Below, in pieces: positions 1 to 10,371 of a DNA stretch of 64,000 nucleotides. Position 1 is the first letter of the stretch. Every line of letters starts with the position of its first letter. Source of the DNA: Plazaster borealis (Eukaryota; Echinodermata; Asteroidea; Forcipulatida; Labidiasteridae); NCBI GenBank assembly GCA_021014325.1, contig JAJGQC010000670.1:202063-266062 (forward strand). The letters are read 5' to 3'. The position numbers and the translations under genes were made by a program. Under the pieces are notes generated by a model. That model was not told the origin of the DNA and did not search any database. It saw only the letters and a list, made by a program, of their open reading frames with translations.

Positions 1-318
1 TCCGATGCTCAATTATGAACATCACAGCTTTCAAATTCAAGGATATACAGCCAATAGCAAATGGTCATTTTTCAACTTTAAAACCCTTGTAATTCGACAC
101 CTGATGACGTCATCGTGACGTCATCAACTCTGTGCCGTCTTCATATTAAGGTTCAATTGTCTGATGAGTTTCAAGGTTCAATTCAGTTTCAATCATGAAT
201 TATGTTCTAGAGAAGAGTTCCAAAGAAGAAGAAGAAGAAGAAGAAGAAGATGGAGAAGAAAAAACAAAAAACAGAACAAAAACAAAGAGGTGTTCGTGCT
301 CATATTGCACGAACACCT
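1..318. repeat. Dispersed repeat ending in a perfect 12-bp hairpin (copy 1)
   Basis: This block recurs almost base for base at 16,669-16,987. Shared parts are the opening TCCGATGCTCAATTATGAAC, a double CRE-like palindrome TGACGTCA at about 105-124, a GAA microsatellite at 223-250, an A-rich stretch, and a terminal hairpin at 288-318 with arms AGGTGTTCGTGC and GCACGAACACCT around a 7-base loop. The similarity stops just after the hairpin, at CACCTAA, in both copies, so that is probably a true element end. The copy is cut by the window start. Class is unknown. A short open frame over the GAA run is low complexity and not a gene. Confidence 0.7.
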
Positions 319-3300
319 AATTATTGAATTGAAAAACACAAGATCGCCGGACTTGTCCAGTCTTGAGTTTACTGGCCCAAAGTAAAAAAAAAACTGGCCT
401 CTGGCCTGCAGTCCAGTGTTAATTTTCGAGCCCTGGACTTGGCCCTTGCTTGACCAACTTTCCATCATAAGGTACTCCGTGGAACTGAAAAGAATTAATA
501 AGGAATTTAGCACGCTGATCTCTTCTTCAAGCAAGCAACAAAATAACTACAAATTTTAAGAACGAAGTGGAAAAAAATGAAAATATTTTGACACTTTGGT
601 GGACAGGTCTGTACGGACAACATGCAAGGACAATTATTATCACCTTCATTGTTTCTCTCAGATGCTTTCCTAGTCAACGACCTAGCTTTGTCTTGCACAG
701 GTCATTGTCCCCTCAGGAGGAATGAATCAATTATTCTCTCTCCGTGCCCCGTTTTAAGGTGAAAGGAACCGGAGACGTTCTGATGTCATTCAGAAATCGT
801 TCAAGACGAAACGTCAATTATTTATCATTCCAGCAAAAGAAACCCTGCGGTCAAATAAATGTTTTCAATTGCTGCACATTTTTAGCACAGTCCAGCAGGT
901 TTACATACGTGAGTGCAATTTATTTTGTTCAGTGTCAGTACATCTGCTACACTACGTCTTTGCACGTTGTATTGCAGTACAAAGTGCTGGCGTCAAGGAG
1001 GCATTGGTGTAACTCGAACAGCTGTTGTCTTTTTTTGTTCAATCAATTTAGATATATAATTGATCGGCGTGATACTAGTCTGAATCCATGTGCAGCACTA
1101 GTTGAATGGTTCATTGATTTAGTCTTGACCTTTAGTTCTGGTTGATAAAGATTTGCATTGACATGTTTAGGATGAGGTGTGTTACATGTATGTCTACATT
1201 AAACTGTGTGTTGTGTATGAAGCAGTGCTCACCCTTAACACTAGCCGGGCGTAATGTCTCGTAAAAACTGCTACGGAATAGTATAACACCACTTCTCAAC
1301 TTGCCCTTTGGGATGCTGAAAACTGTGCAACTTAAATGTGTAAAATGCTCATATATCTTCCTTTTCAGATGTGCATAATCAATTTGTTTAATGTGTTCAT
1401 AATGTATTTTTGAGTGTGTGAATGTAACTTCATTTGAGCATTAAACTGAAACGCAACAACCAAAACGCAACAATTAAAATAACTAGTTTGACAATTTCAT
1501 TAAATTAAAAACAAATTAAACCTGAATATTGGATTACTCCTCAAGGACATTTATGAATATTGTCAAACAGTTGCAAGCCTGAAAAAAGGGTCAAATTTCA
1601 CACATTTTGAATTAATTTGTGAAAAAGTCCACTCTTACTGAAGCTGAAGTATGCATGCTTTCTCCCAAGGATTCTAATTAAACCCTTCCCGGAGGGTTAA
1701 GTGTACAGAACAAAAGGAATGTCCAGAGAGTGACTGCAACACAGAGCTGTGTGTGTATCTGTGTGTCTCACTGATGAGTCTGGCAACAAAGAGAGAGCGT
1801 AAAAAATGCAGCACATTGCATACACGTAGTTGACTCATCATTACTCATGGGAGCCATTAAGAAATATTCCATCTAATATTCAATGCATGAAGAGGCAAGT
1901 TAAATAGGTTTTTTATCATATGGGACTTAAAGGTAGGGTCATAGATTGGTAAATACTCTAAAACTTAATGACCATAAAGACTTACTTGGTGAGAAGCACT
2001 GCAGCTGTTGATAGTATAAACTATTTTGAGAAAGGATTCCCTTTTGAAGTAGTACGGTATGGAAAAATGTTCACCAAAAAACATTTGAATCTGAGAACGA
2101 TTCATGCATGAAACGTTTCTCAGATTTCTGAGGGTTGGTCCGTTGGTGTATGTTTGTTCATTGTTAAACTGTTAAAGTGCTTGCATATATGCAGTATTTC
2201 CTTTTTTGTGGGGGGGGGATGAGTGTTAAACTTTCAAGCACAGTTTGTTTTGTTTCTGTTGCGTTTGTTTGTTTGTTTGTTTGTTGTTTGTTTGTTTGTT
2301 TGGGGGTTTTCCAGCTCACACAGTTCAGGTTCACAGTGATCTTACTTGCTCACTTCACTTCAAAGGAATCATAATTATTTTTAAGAAAGAATACATGGAT
2401 GTAGATTTTGATGAGCAAAGGGAGTAAAAAAAAAACTTCACATGCAAGACTGTGGTCTGAGGTGAGCTTTAAGCCAGTGACAAACAAGTGAAAGGCAGGG
2501 AGAGAAATACACTACTAGTCCAGCTGATCCCCCATTTTATTTTGTTTAGTATAGCTCTTTTTTGTTCTTGAAAAGAAGACTGTTGATCATAAGAGAAAGA
2601 CCATCCAAATTTATGTAGTTTATTACAGTAAGTATACAATCCCTTTTACAAAAGTCTAAGGGTGAAAACATTAATGATGTTATACCCTCTGTGCATTATA
2701 CATATGTGATGAGTGGGTATTTTTAGATTTATTGTAATTCAGTCTTAATGGCTTGATGATTCAGACTCATGGGGGGTGAGTACCTCTATCCACAGGGGTG
2801 TAGTATTTTCTAAGTTGATCCTTTGAACTGATTTGAAATGCAATGAAAATCAATGGGACTATCTGGAAGGATTGGGTAAATTTCAGATAAAATTGAAAGT
2901 TATGCACTAATTAGTGGTTTTGCTGAGAGCTAACAGTACATATGTACATACTACTTTCTTTTTATTTTGTTTATTACCTGGTATTTTTCTTTTTGTAATG
3001 TTGTGCCAGTGAAAATAAATAAACAATAACAAAATGAGTGATTTTTTTCGCTTATGGTAAAACAGAGCTATGAAATGGAGGCCAGTACTAGTTTGTCTGA
3101 AGTGAACTTTATATTTGTTGTTTGTGTGTTATGTGTGTTTTCCAACAGCTCAAAATACACTAGCAAAATAAATATGATATTTATGTGAACTGAAGATTTC
3201 AAGTTCTGTTGGTGACATGTATGCACAATAGCACTTTAGACTTTATGCATTGATTGAGGTAAACCGATGACGAAACAATAGAACTGCACAGATTTGTACG

Positions 3301-3580
3301 CGCGGCGCACTGGATTGGTCAATAAAGAACCTCCTTTTGACCTCTCGACGAGGGGGGCCTACTCAAATGATGTCATATGCATAAAGGTCTATTTTAAGTT
3401 GTATTTTTTAAGTATTGCTTTTCCATGTATTGATTCTGCAAATATCTACAAAAGTCAAACCAAACTTGTGGGTAGATGTACAGTATGGTCATGACGATCT
3501 GGTTATAAAACCTGTAGCCTTATATTTTGAGACTAACACTCACCAATGGTCTGCTTTCTTTTTGTGTTTTTGTATAGTAG
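319..3580. other. Non-coding region upstream of the TBC1D16-like gene
   Basis: I see no convincing exon here. It holds a short dispersed repeat (about 335-440) with a relative at 6,552-6,660, a GTTT-type microsatellite at about 2,255-2,305, a fragment resembling the TTAA-MITE family (about 1,925-2,060) and a MITE at 3,237-3,392. Open frames such as 744-1145 show no family signature. A non-coding first exon and promoter of the downstream gene probably lie here or further upstream, but cannot be placed. Confidence 0.5.
3237..3392. mobile_element. MITE with TAGACCTTATGCA-type inverted ends
   Basis: One of four copies in the window (also 21,964-22,138, 29,331-29,502 and about 54,350-54,512). The left end resembles TAGACCTTATGCAT and the right end is its inverse (GCATAAGGTCTA). 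The interior has a conserved stretch around AACAATGG and ACCTCT near both ends. It is about 160-175 bp long with no coding capacity. Confidence 0.65.
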
Positions 3581-5109
3581 GAGAGACGAATCAGCAGAAC
3601 TCTAATCTCAACATGAGGTTGACATCATTGAGTAAATCCCAGCACCCCAACCAGGGTGATCCTCATTTGCTGTCATCGAAACCTCCTGTCTCGTCCAACC
3701 GCCATGTCTTTCTTGCTCAAAAGTTCAGCGATTTCCTCGGCATCTCAGACCCCGAGTATGTCAGAGCGCCCCCGCTGGACGGTGAGATCATCTACTGCAA
3801 GAACAACGTCTGCGTTCACCCTCCGTCCAATCTAGCTAAAACAGCTGAACACTACCCAGGTTACCTCACCCTTAGGTCCCAAGGTAATGGACACAAGGTT
3901 TCCTCCTTGATCCTCACCTGGATCCCAAACTCCTCTCTGGATAAACCAAGGAGGCGCTCCCCAAGGAGCTCCTCTGAGACCTCCCCGGTCAAAGATACAG
4001 GAGGCAAGACAAATGTTCAAGAGCACCTAGGTCAGGAGGCTGATGGTATGGATGCCTCTGCTGAACAACTTCCTGTTGATGCTGGTTCAACAAATCATAA
4101 TGATGACAGTTGGAAGGAAGTGCCGAACACATCTTCACAAGCTAATCAGGATTCTAGATTTGAAATTGATGCAGGGAGGTCCTTGGAAGCTGACCAAAGC
4201 ACTGTGGAACAAAATGGCATTGTGTCTGGAGACAGTTGCGATAACAAGGAAGATTACGCTCCCTTGAAGACCGTTGACAAACAAGATGATGACAAAGGTG
4301 TTGATGAAACAAATAACACTGACCCCAGAGTTCTGTCTCTCAAAAACAAGATGGCACTCGAAGAGCAAGCAATCACAGCGGCTCATCGGAGAGTGACAGC
4401 ATCTCAACAGACGCCCAGCTGGCCCTCCTTCTAGGAGACAAAACCAGTCACAAAGAGCTAGAGAGGCCCGGGGATCTCATGGTAGGCCCATCAAACATGC
4501 AGAACAACTCCAACAACAAAGCCAAGGATGAAAGCCTCAGCTCCGCCTCTTCCAACCCAAGCTCCTTGCCATCGCCACTCCGAAGCCTGATGAGAGATCA
4601 GATGATCAGGGACATGCAAGACTTAGACTCTGAGGATTGTGGGGCTAGCGTTTCTTCCTCTACCACCCCTACCACATCCAACCCTGACCCTGGCTCCCTC
4701 CTCCAGCCCTGGGAATGAACCCTTTGACCCCTTCATGCCCCTCTATAACCAGAACACGCCCCATCACTTATATCTCCTGCCAGCCCCCTTGTCACTCATA
4801 ATCTGACCTTCCTGACAACTCAATTGAGTACATCTCCTTAGGATCCAAATCGCCGCACATGACTCCCAAGGAGCAGCTGTGTGGCGTGTTCTCAGTCGAC
4901 CTGAGCCAGATGAGGTCTCTGAGGGTCTTCTTTAGCAGTGAGAACAGCACCAGCGGTCAGCTGGTCATCGCCAGCCAGGAGAGCCAGTACAAGATCCTTC
5001 ACTTCCACCACGGCGGCCTGGAACGTCTGACTGAGGTGTTTGAACATTGGAGGTGCTGTATCAAACAGAGGAGTAAGGTGAGACAGAAGTGTTAGAATCT
5101 CTTCCTTTT

Positions 5110-5530
5110 GTGGCGTGTCGTGGCCGAGCAGATAAGAACACCGAACTTCAAGCTCTGGTGTTTCTGATCAGCAGAGTGTGGGTTCGAATCCCAGTCGTGA
5201 CACTTGTGTCCTTAAGCAAGACACTTAACCACATGCTTCGTCCTTCGGATGGGACGTAAAGCCGTTGGTCCTGTGTGTTGTGTAATGCACGTAAAAGAAC
5301 CCAGTGCACTTATCGTAAAGAGAAGGGGTTCGCCCCGGTGTTCCTGGTCTGATCGGCAGCATATATTGCGCCACAGCACCTTGTAAACCATTGCATGGTG
5401 CTATAAATGACTAGGCCTCATACTTCAAACAGACCTCCACATATACCTTGCAGGAAAAATTTGTAGTCCCAGCGCTTTGCATCCTCTGGTAAAAGGGGCT
5501 ATATAAATGTCATGTTAATTTTATTGAGAA
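5110..5530 (+). mobile_element. tRNA-Leu-like SINE, near full length
   Basis: The 5' end looks like a leucine-type tRNA: an A-box region (GTGGCCGAGCAGATAAGA) and a B-box (GGGTTCGAATCCC). A conserved central body and a 3' tail near GGGGCTATATAAATG follow. Other copies or fragments are at about 17,529-17,720, 18,050-18,486 (minus), 29,671-30,075, 33,485-33,570 and a tail at 35,480-35,530. It lies in the intron after TBC1D16 exon 1. Internal pol III promoter boxes are visible; activity is unknown. Confidence 0.8.
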
Positions 5531-6138
5531 TTAAAACTTAGGCCGTATCTGAATTAGCGGCTACAGCTATGGCTGTGACTGTTGCTAAGGGCGTCCTATA
5601 CTTCAATGCATGATGATGGGGCAATCCAGCCGTAGCCAAAGCTGTGGCCGCAAAATCAGACACGGCCCCACTCAAACAAAAAGTTAAAAATTTACCAGGG
5701 ATTTTATGCATGCCCATGCATGAGTTATATCACCCACTGTTGATTTGCCTTGTTTGCAATTGGGTATCTGACAATTAGCATGGAAGAATTTTGCAGCGCC
5801 TGGCTTTATTGAGAGATCATTTTTTTTACAAACCGCAGAGACATAGATTGCTGTCTACTGGAAAACAAGGGGGGGTCCCCACAGGGCTGATTTGTGGTTT
5901 CATAGAAATATATGATGACGGTAACAATAACAGATGTTTCTTAATGAATGGCTCACCTACAGAGTAAACTTGCCAGGGACAGCAACCACCTGTACCACAA
6001 GTTTACCATCCTCCAGTCCCGCATGAAGCCATCCGATTGTCACCCAGAGGAGGCGTGTATGACGAGGTATCGGAGGAGATGTGGTGGTCGTATCTCAACG
6101 ACAGAGGGCAGGTTGAGGACAACTATGATCTCAGAAAG

Positions 6139-7647
6139 GTAACCCCTAGAGCTTCACCGAGGTCATCCAAGTTCAAAGTTGGGATTTGTTGTGGTTCGTT
6201 GATCACTCTGCAGCCAAACAGACCATGCTTGCCATGGCACCACAGGGCTCGAATTTGGGGGGGGAAATCCACAAGACCACAGGATTTGTAGCTCAAAATG
6301 TTTTCTGGACCAGAAATCGTTTAACAAGACCAGAATTAAAATGAGAAGAAAATAAAATTGTGACAGAGTTTAACATGCAGTTAATTGTTTTTATTTTAAC
6401 AAGCACTAATACTGTAAGATTTGTCTCATTTGTGGTTATCGGTGTTAAGTATTGTTTCAGTACTCAATAGAATCAAAAGATATATCAGACTCAAAGGTCA
6501 TTGGATCTTGATTTGTTTTTGTTCAAGATATTACACAGTGAGGTGTTGCTATTGAATTGAAAAACACAAGACTGACAGATCCGGTCACGAGTTCACTGGC
6601 CCGACAGAAAAATCACTGGCCTCGGACCTGCGGTCCAGTGTATAATTCGAGCCCTGCACCAAATGTACTTATTTATCAGCGCACACAGTTTTGATTGTTG
6701 CATTAAATCATTTATTTGACACTAGCGGTTGCATTTTTTTGTTTATGGGAAACTAATATTGCAGTAACAATACTCTTCTAATATGCTGACAAAGAATACG
6801 GTATTTGGAAGTTATTGAAAATGAAAAGCTTCCTTGCGGAACTGAAGACTTGATTTGCATATCTAGGTTTTGGGGGCTTTTTTCCTTTCTTTAAAACTGG
6901 TTTCAGATGGGGTAAATTGACCAGGATAATTGGTTGATAAAATGAATAAATGAAAACAAACACAATATTGTCTATCATAAAAGACAATTTATATTTAATG
7001 ATAAGGGCTTTGTGATGCTCGTGGATAAACTGCTGTATAAAAACTAGTTAATATTATTATTATTAGTTATTATTCTCATTTGAATTGGAAGTTGATAAAA
7101 AAAACCTCACCCAATATGTTAAGTCAAACAACAGCCCATCTGCACTCAAACCATTGTAATGTGGTGTACATATCAGGTCTTGAATTCAGAGCTAATACTG
7201 GAACATAACTGTTTTTGTTTTGTTGGTGGTTTTTTTTCCTTGTTTATACTTAATAGCAAAATTTTTAGGAAGAGGTTTGAATTAAAATATGGATAAGTAA
7301 ATCTTTAATGAGTGTGATTGACAAAAACCATTGGACTGCTGAACTTTTTTGTTTGTAAGGTACATGTAATACTGGCTAAATGTACTCACAGAGGCCTGTG
7401 GTCTGGGGCCAATTTCAGAGCTGCATAAGCAGAAAAACATTGCTTAACAATTTTCTGTTAAGCAAACATGAGCAGGATACCAAGGGACAAGGTATTTTGG
7501 TTGGTAATTTTGGTAAGCACTATTTTGTTATAGTTAGCTACATTTTGTGCCTAAGCAGCTCTATGAAATTGGGCCCAGGTGAGTATTTCAAGTCTGGTTA
7601 TACCTTAATTGACCTATGGGCACATATTATTTGTCAATGATTTTCAG
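6139..7647. other. Intron of the TBC1D16-like gene, repeat-bearing
   Basis: This interval lies between the exons ending at 6138 and starting at 7648. It contains two short dispersed repeats (6,247-6,320, related to 34,656-34,730; and 6,552-6,660, related to 335-440) and one MITE (7,404-7,577). I see no further coding exon. Confidence 0.55.
7404..7577. mobile_element. MITE with GGGCCCAATTTCAT-type inverted ends
   Basis: The ends read GGGGCCAATTTC and GAAATTGGGCCC, with internal AGCTGC/GCAGCT and TGCTTAA motifs in inverted arrangement. Related copies lie at 9,479-9,672, 21,135-21,328, about 37,531-37,712, about 45,966-46,090 (partial) and 48,122-48,300. It is non-coding and probably mobilised in trans. 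Confidence 0.65.
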
Positions 7648-7796
7648 GCCATTTTCTTTGGAGGTATCGATGAGTACCTTCGCCGTGAGATCTGGCCGTT
7701 CCTCCTCCACTACTTTGCCTTTGATTCCACCCTAGAAGAGCGTAATGCCCAAAGAGGAGAGAAAAGGGAGGAGTATGAAGCAATCAAGCGGAAAAG

Positions 7797-8412
7797 GTAG
7801 GTAGTGACGCCCAAATGGGGGTATAAAAGGGTTGCTGTAGGTGTGCATTCTTCTACTACACCTCTGAAGCACCCAAAGAGGGTACTTGATGGAATACGAA
7901 GCCTTCAAGCAGAGAAGGTGGTTGGTGACGCTCAAATGTGGGTAAACGGTTGTAAAGGGGTGCTTTAGGTGTGCATTCTTCTGCTACACCTTTGAAGCAA
8001 AGGAGGGTACATAATGGAATACGAAACCTTCAAGCAGAGAAGGTGGGTGGTGACGCTCTAATGAGGGTGAGGGGGGAAGGGGTGCTTTAGGTGTGCCTCT
8101 GGAGCATCCAAAGAAAGTGCATTATGGAATAAGCCTCCTAGCAGAAAAGGGAGGCGGTTACGCTCAAATGGGGGAAAATAGGTAAAACGGGTGCTTTAGG
8201 TGTGCCTTCCCGACTACACCTCTGAAGCACTCAAAGAAGGTACATGATGGATAGTAAAGCCTTCAAGCAGAAAAGGTGGATAGTGATGCCCAAATGAGGG
8301 TAAATGGGTATAAAGGGGGGCTTTAGGTGTGCCTTTCCCGACTACACCTTTGATCCACTTAAAAAGGGGACATGACGGAATATGAAACTCTCAAGCAGAA
8401 GGTGTGAGTAAT
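7797..8412. repeat. ~120-bp degenerate tandem repeat that includes an exon end and splice donor
   Basis: About five to six units follow the exon ending at 7796. Each unit ends in a degraded copy of the last ~30 bases of that exon plus its donor: compare GAGTATGAAGCAATCAAGCG with GAATACGAAGCCTTCAAGCA, followed by AAGGTGG...GTGACGC. Unit starts are near 7794, 7916, 8040, 8150, 8274 and 8400. Confidence 0.75.
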
Positions 8413-8484
8413 GACGTCCAAAGAGACTTTTTATGGTGGAGAGGGGAACAGTGCACTTGGAGTATTTTTATTAAACCTTTGAAG

Positions 8485-8812
8485 AGCCCAGAGAGGGTAC
8501 AGAAAGTACCCAGACCCAGAAAGGGTACAGAAAGTACCCAGACCCAGAGAGAGTACAGAATGTACCCAGACCCAGAGAGGGTACAGAAAGTACCCAGACC
8601 CAGAGAGGGTACATAAAGTACCCAGACCCAGAGAGGGTACAGAAAGTACCCAGACCCAGAAAGGGTACAGAAAGTACCCAGACCCAAAGAGGGTACAGAA
8701 AGTACCCAGACCCAAAGAGGGTACAGAAAGTACCCAGAACCAGAGAGGGTACAGAAAGTACCCAGACGCAGAGAGGGTACAGAAGGTACCCAGACCCAGA
8801 GAGGGTACATTG
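8485..8812. repeat. 28-bp minisatellite with GGGTAC/GTACCC palindrome
   Basis: About 12 near-perfect copies of a 28 bp unit are present, including GAGGGTACAGAAAGTACC. Each unit can form a 6 bp stem around an AGAAA loop. Long open frames on both strands here (for example 8391-9029 minus) result from the repeat and are not genes. The array lies in the TBC1D16-like intron, directly 5' of the 8867-9001 exon. Confidence 0.9.
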
Positions 8813-9076
8813 TAGCTTTAATAAATATGAACAATACAGGGCAATTATGTGTGTTTATTTTGAAAGGTTGACATTGAGTGAGGAAGACCAGGAGGTATTT
8901 TGGCGTAATGTTCAGTGTACCGTAGACAAGGACGTGGAACGGACGGATAGAAGTCATCCCTACTTCAAGGGTGACAACAACCCTAATATTGACATCATGA
9001 GGTAGGTCAGAACATTTGGGCTTTTTCAAAACTCTCTACAAGATTAAAAACAAAAAAACTGCTCTCATTAATTGTT

Positions 9077-9250
9077 TTAAAGGTATTATACCGGATTGGT
9101 AGAGCTGACAAAATAGTCACAGACAGTGTGCATGTTTTGGTGTGATCAACCATTTACATGAAATAAAAAACCTGTGAAAATTTGGGCTTAATCCCTTGTG
9201 TGAGTCAGGAGAAAATGGTGAAAAACCATGCGTAATTTTCAGCATGTAAA
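9077..9250. mobile_element. Degenerate TTAA-flanked MITE fragment
   Basis: It starts TTAAAGGTATTATACCGG and shares the internal AACCTGTGAAAATTTGGGCT with fuller copies at 37,085-37,460, 47,294-47,681 and 56,806-57,181. The right end is not recognisable. Confidence 0.45.
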
Positions 9251-9478
9251 CACATTGTCCCAACACACACACTGACAACACCAGAACTTTGAGTCTGGTG
9301 CACTAAACCGCTCAGCCGTGATACTCTGCACTATAATATTTTTTGCTATAGATAATACTTGCTCATTTAATTATCAGGTTTTTGAAAACAAATTAGAGAA
9401 GGAATCTGTCCCATACCAAGGACGATGCAATTATGGTCCAGGGCACAAGTGCCACAACCAGAACCTGAACAACACCTG

Positions 9479-9672
9479 GGCCCAATTTCATACAGCTGCT
9501 TAAGCACAAGGAGTAGCTAAGCACAACATAATTATGCTTACCAGTATATGGTTACCAGCTAAAATATGATGTAGCATGTACAATATAAAACTGGTATCCT
9601 GCTTGGTTTTGCTTAGCAGAATATTGTTAAGCATAATTCTCTGCTTAAGCAGCTGTATGAACCTGGGCCCAC
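9479..9672. mobile_element. MITE with GGGCCCAATTTCAT-type inverted ends
   Basis: Complete copy: left end GGGCCCAATTTCATACAGCT, right end AGCTGTATGAACCTGGGCCC. The arms contain TGCTTAAGCA-like motifs. It lies in the intron before the exon starting at 9818. Confidence 0.7.
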
Positions 9673-10004
9673 ACCTTGAGCCCGGCGCACTAGACTCCAC
9701 TTTTTCATGAGATTACTCCATACAAATCTTAACAACTGTTTCATGTAGGGAATTTTCAAATCTTACAACTCTGGTGTTAAAAAAAACAAATAATCAAGAA
9801 TTTGAACTTGGCTGTAGGGATGTTTTACTGAACTTTGCCATCTACAAGCCGGCCATGGGTTACACCCAGGGCATGTCAGACCTTCTCGCCCCTGTTCTCG
9901 CCGAGCTTCAGGATGAGGCAGACGCCTTCTGGTGTTTTGTTGGCCTCATGGACAATATTATCTTCGTCAGCTCGCCAAAGGATGAAGATATGGAAAAGCA
10001 GCTG

Positions 10005-10010
10005 GCAAGT
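10005..10010 (+). other. Likely GC-AG splice donor (GCAAGT)
   Basis: The exon ends EDMEKQL at 10004 and is followed by GCAAGT. Joining it to the acceptor at 10551 gives EKQL-GYLKAL, with no gap against the family pattern EKQL(L/M)YLREL. The nearest GT (four bases on) would break the frame. GC-AG introns are a known minority class with exactly this donor hexamer. Confidence 0.7.
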
Positions 10011-10371
10011 ATTATTTTGATGATTGTTGAAATGTTGATCATAATGACATTATGTCCTCCTGCTGTCAGCGTAGAAGAAAACGATGAGAAAATAAAATTA
10101 GCCGTTGCCAACTGCTTACCAACCAAAAGGACCTATGGTATAAATGCAAAAAAAAGTTAATGGCCTGACGTTTTGACCCTAGCAGAGTCTTTCTCGAAGG
10201 CTGAAACTTTTTACCGTTTTTCCTTATACCTTGTGAACTAACACGGTCCGCCATTTTGTAGAACCATATTTTTGATTCAACAAAATTGTGGACCGTGTTA
10301 GTTAACAAAGGGAAAGGAAAAGCACACAATTTTTAGGACTATTTGTGTGGATCATTATATTCTACTCTTAA

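Noticed and set aside
193..534. Minus-strand frame with long leucine run
   Set aside because: Translation of the GAA microsatellite in the opposite strand.
3415..3612. Upstream extension of the TBC1D16 frame to a Met at 3415
   Set aside because: A pyrimidine-rich acceptor ends at 3580 and the upstream residues look like translated intron.
8391..9029. Long minus-strand frame with repeated GTFCTLSGSGYFLYPLWVWV-like units
   Set aside because: A shadow of the 28 bp minisatellite; it runs across a real plus-strand exon and has no family match.
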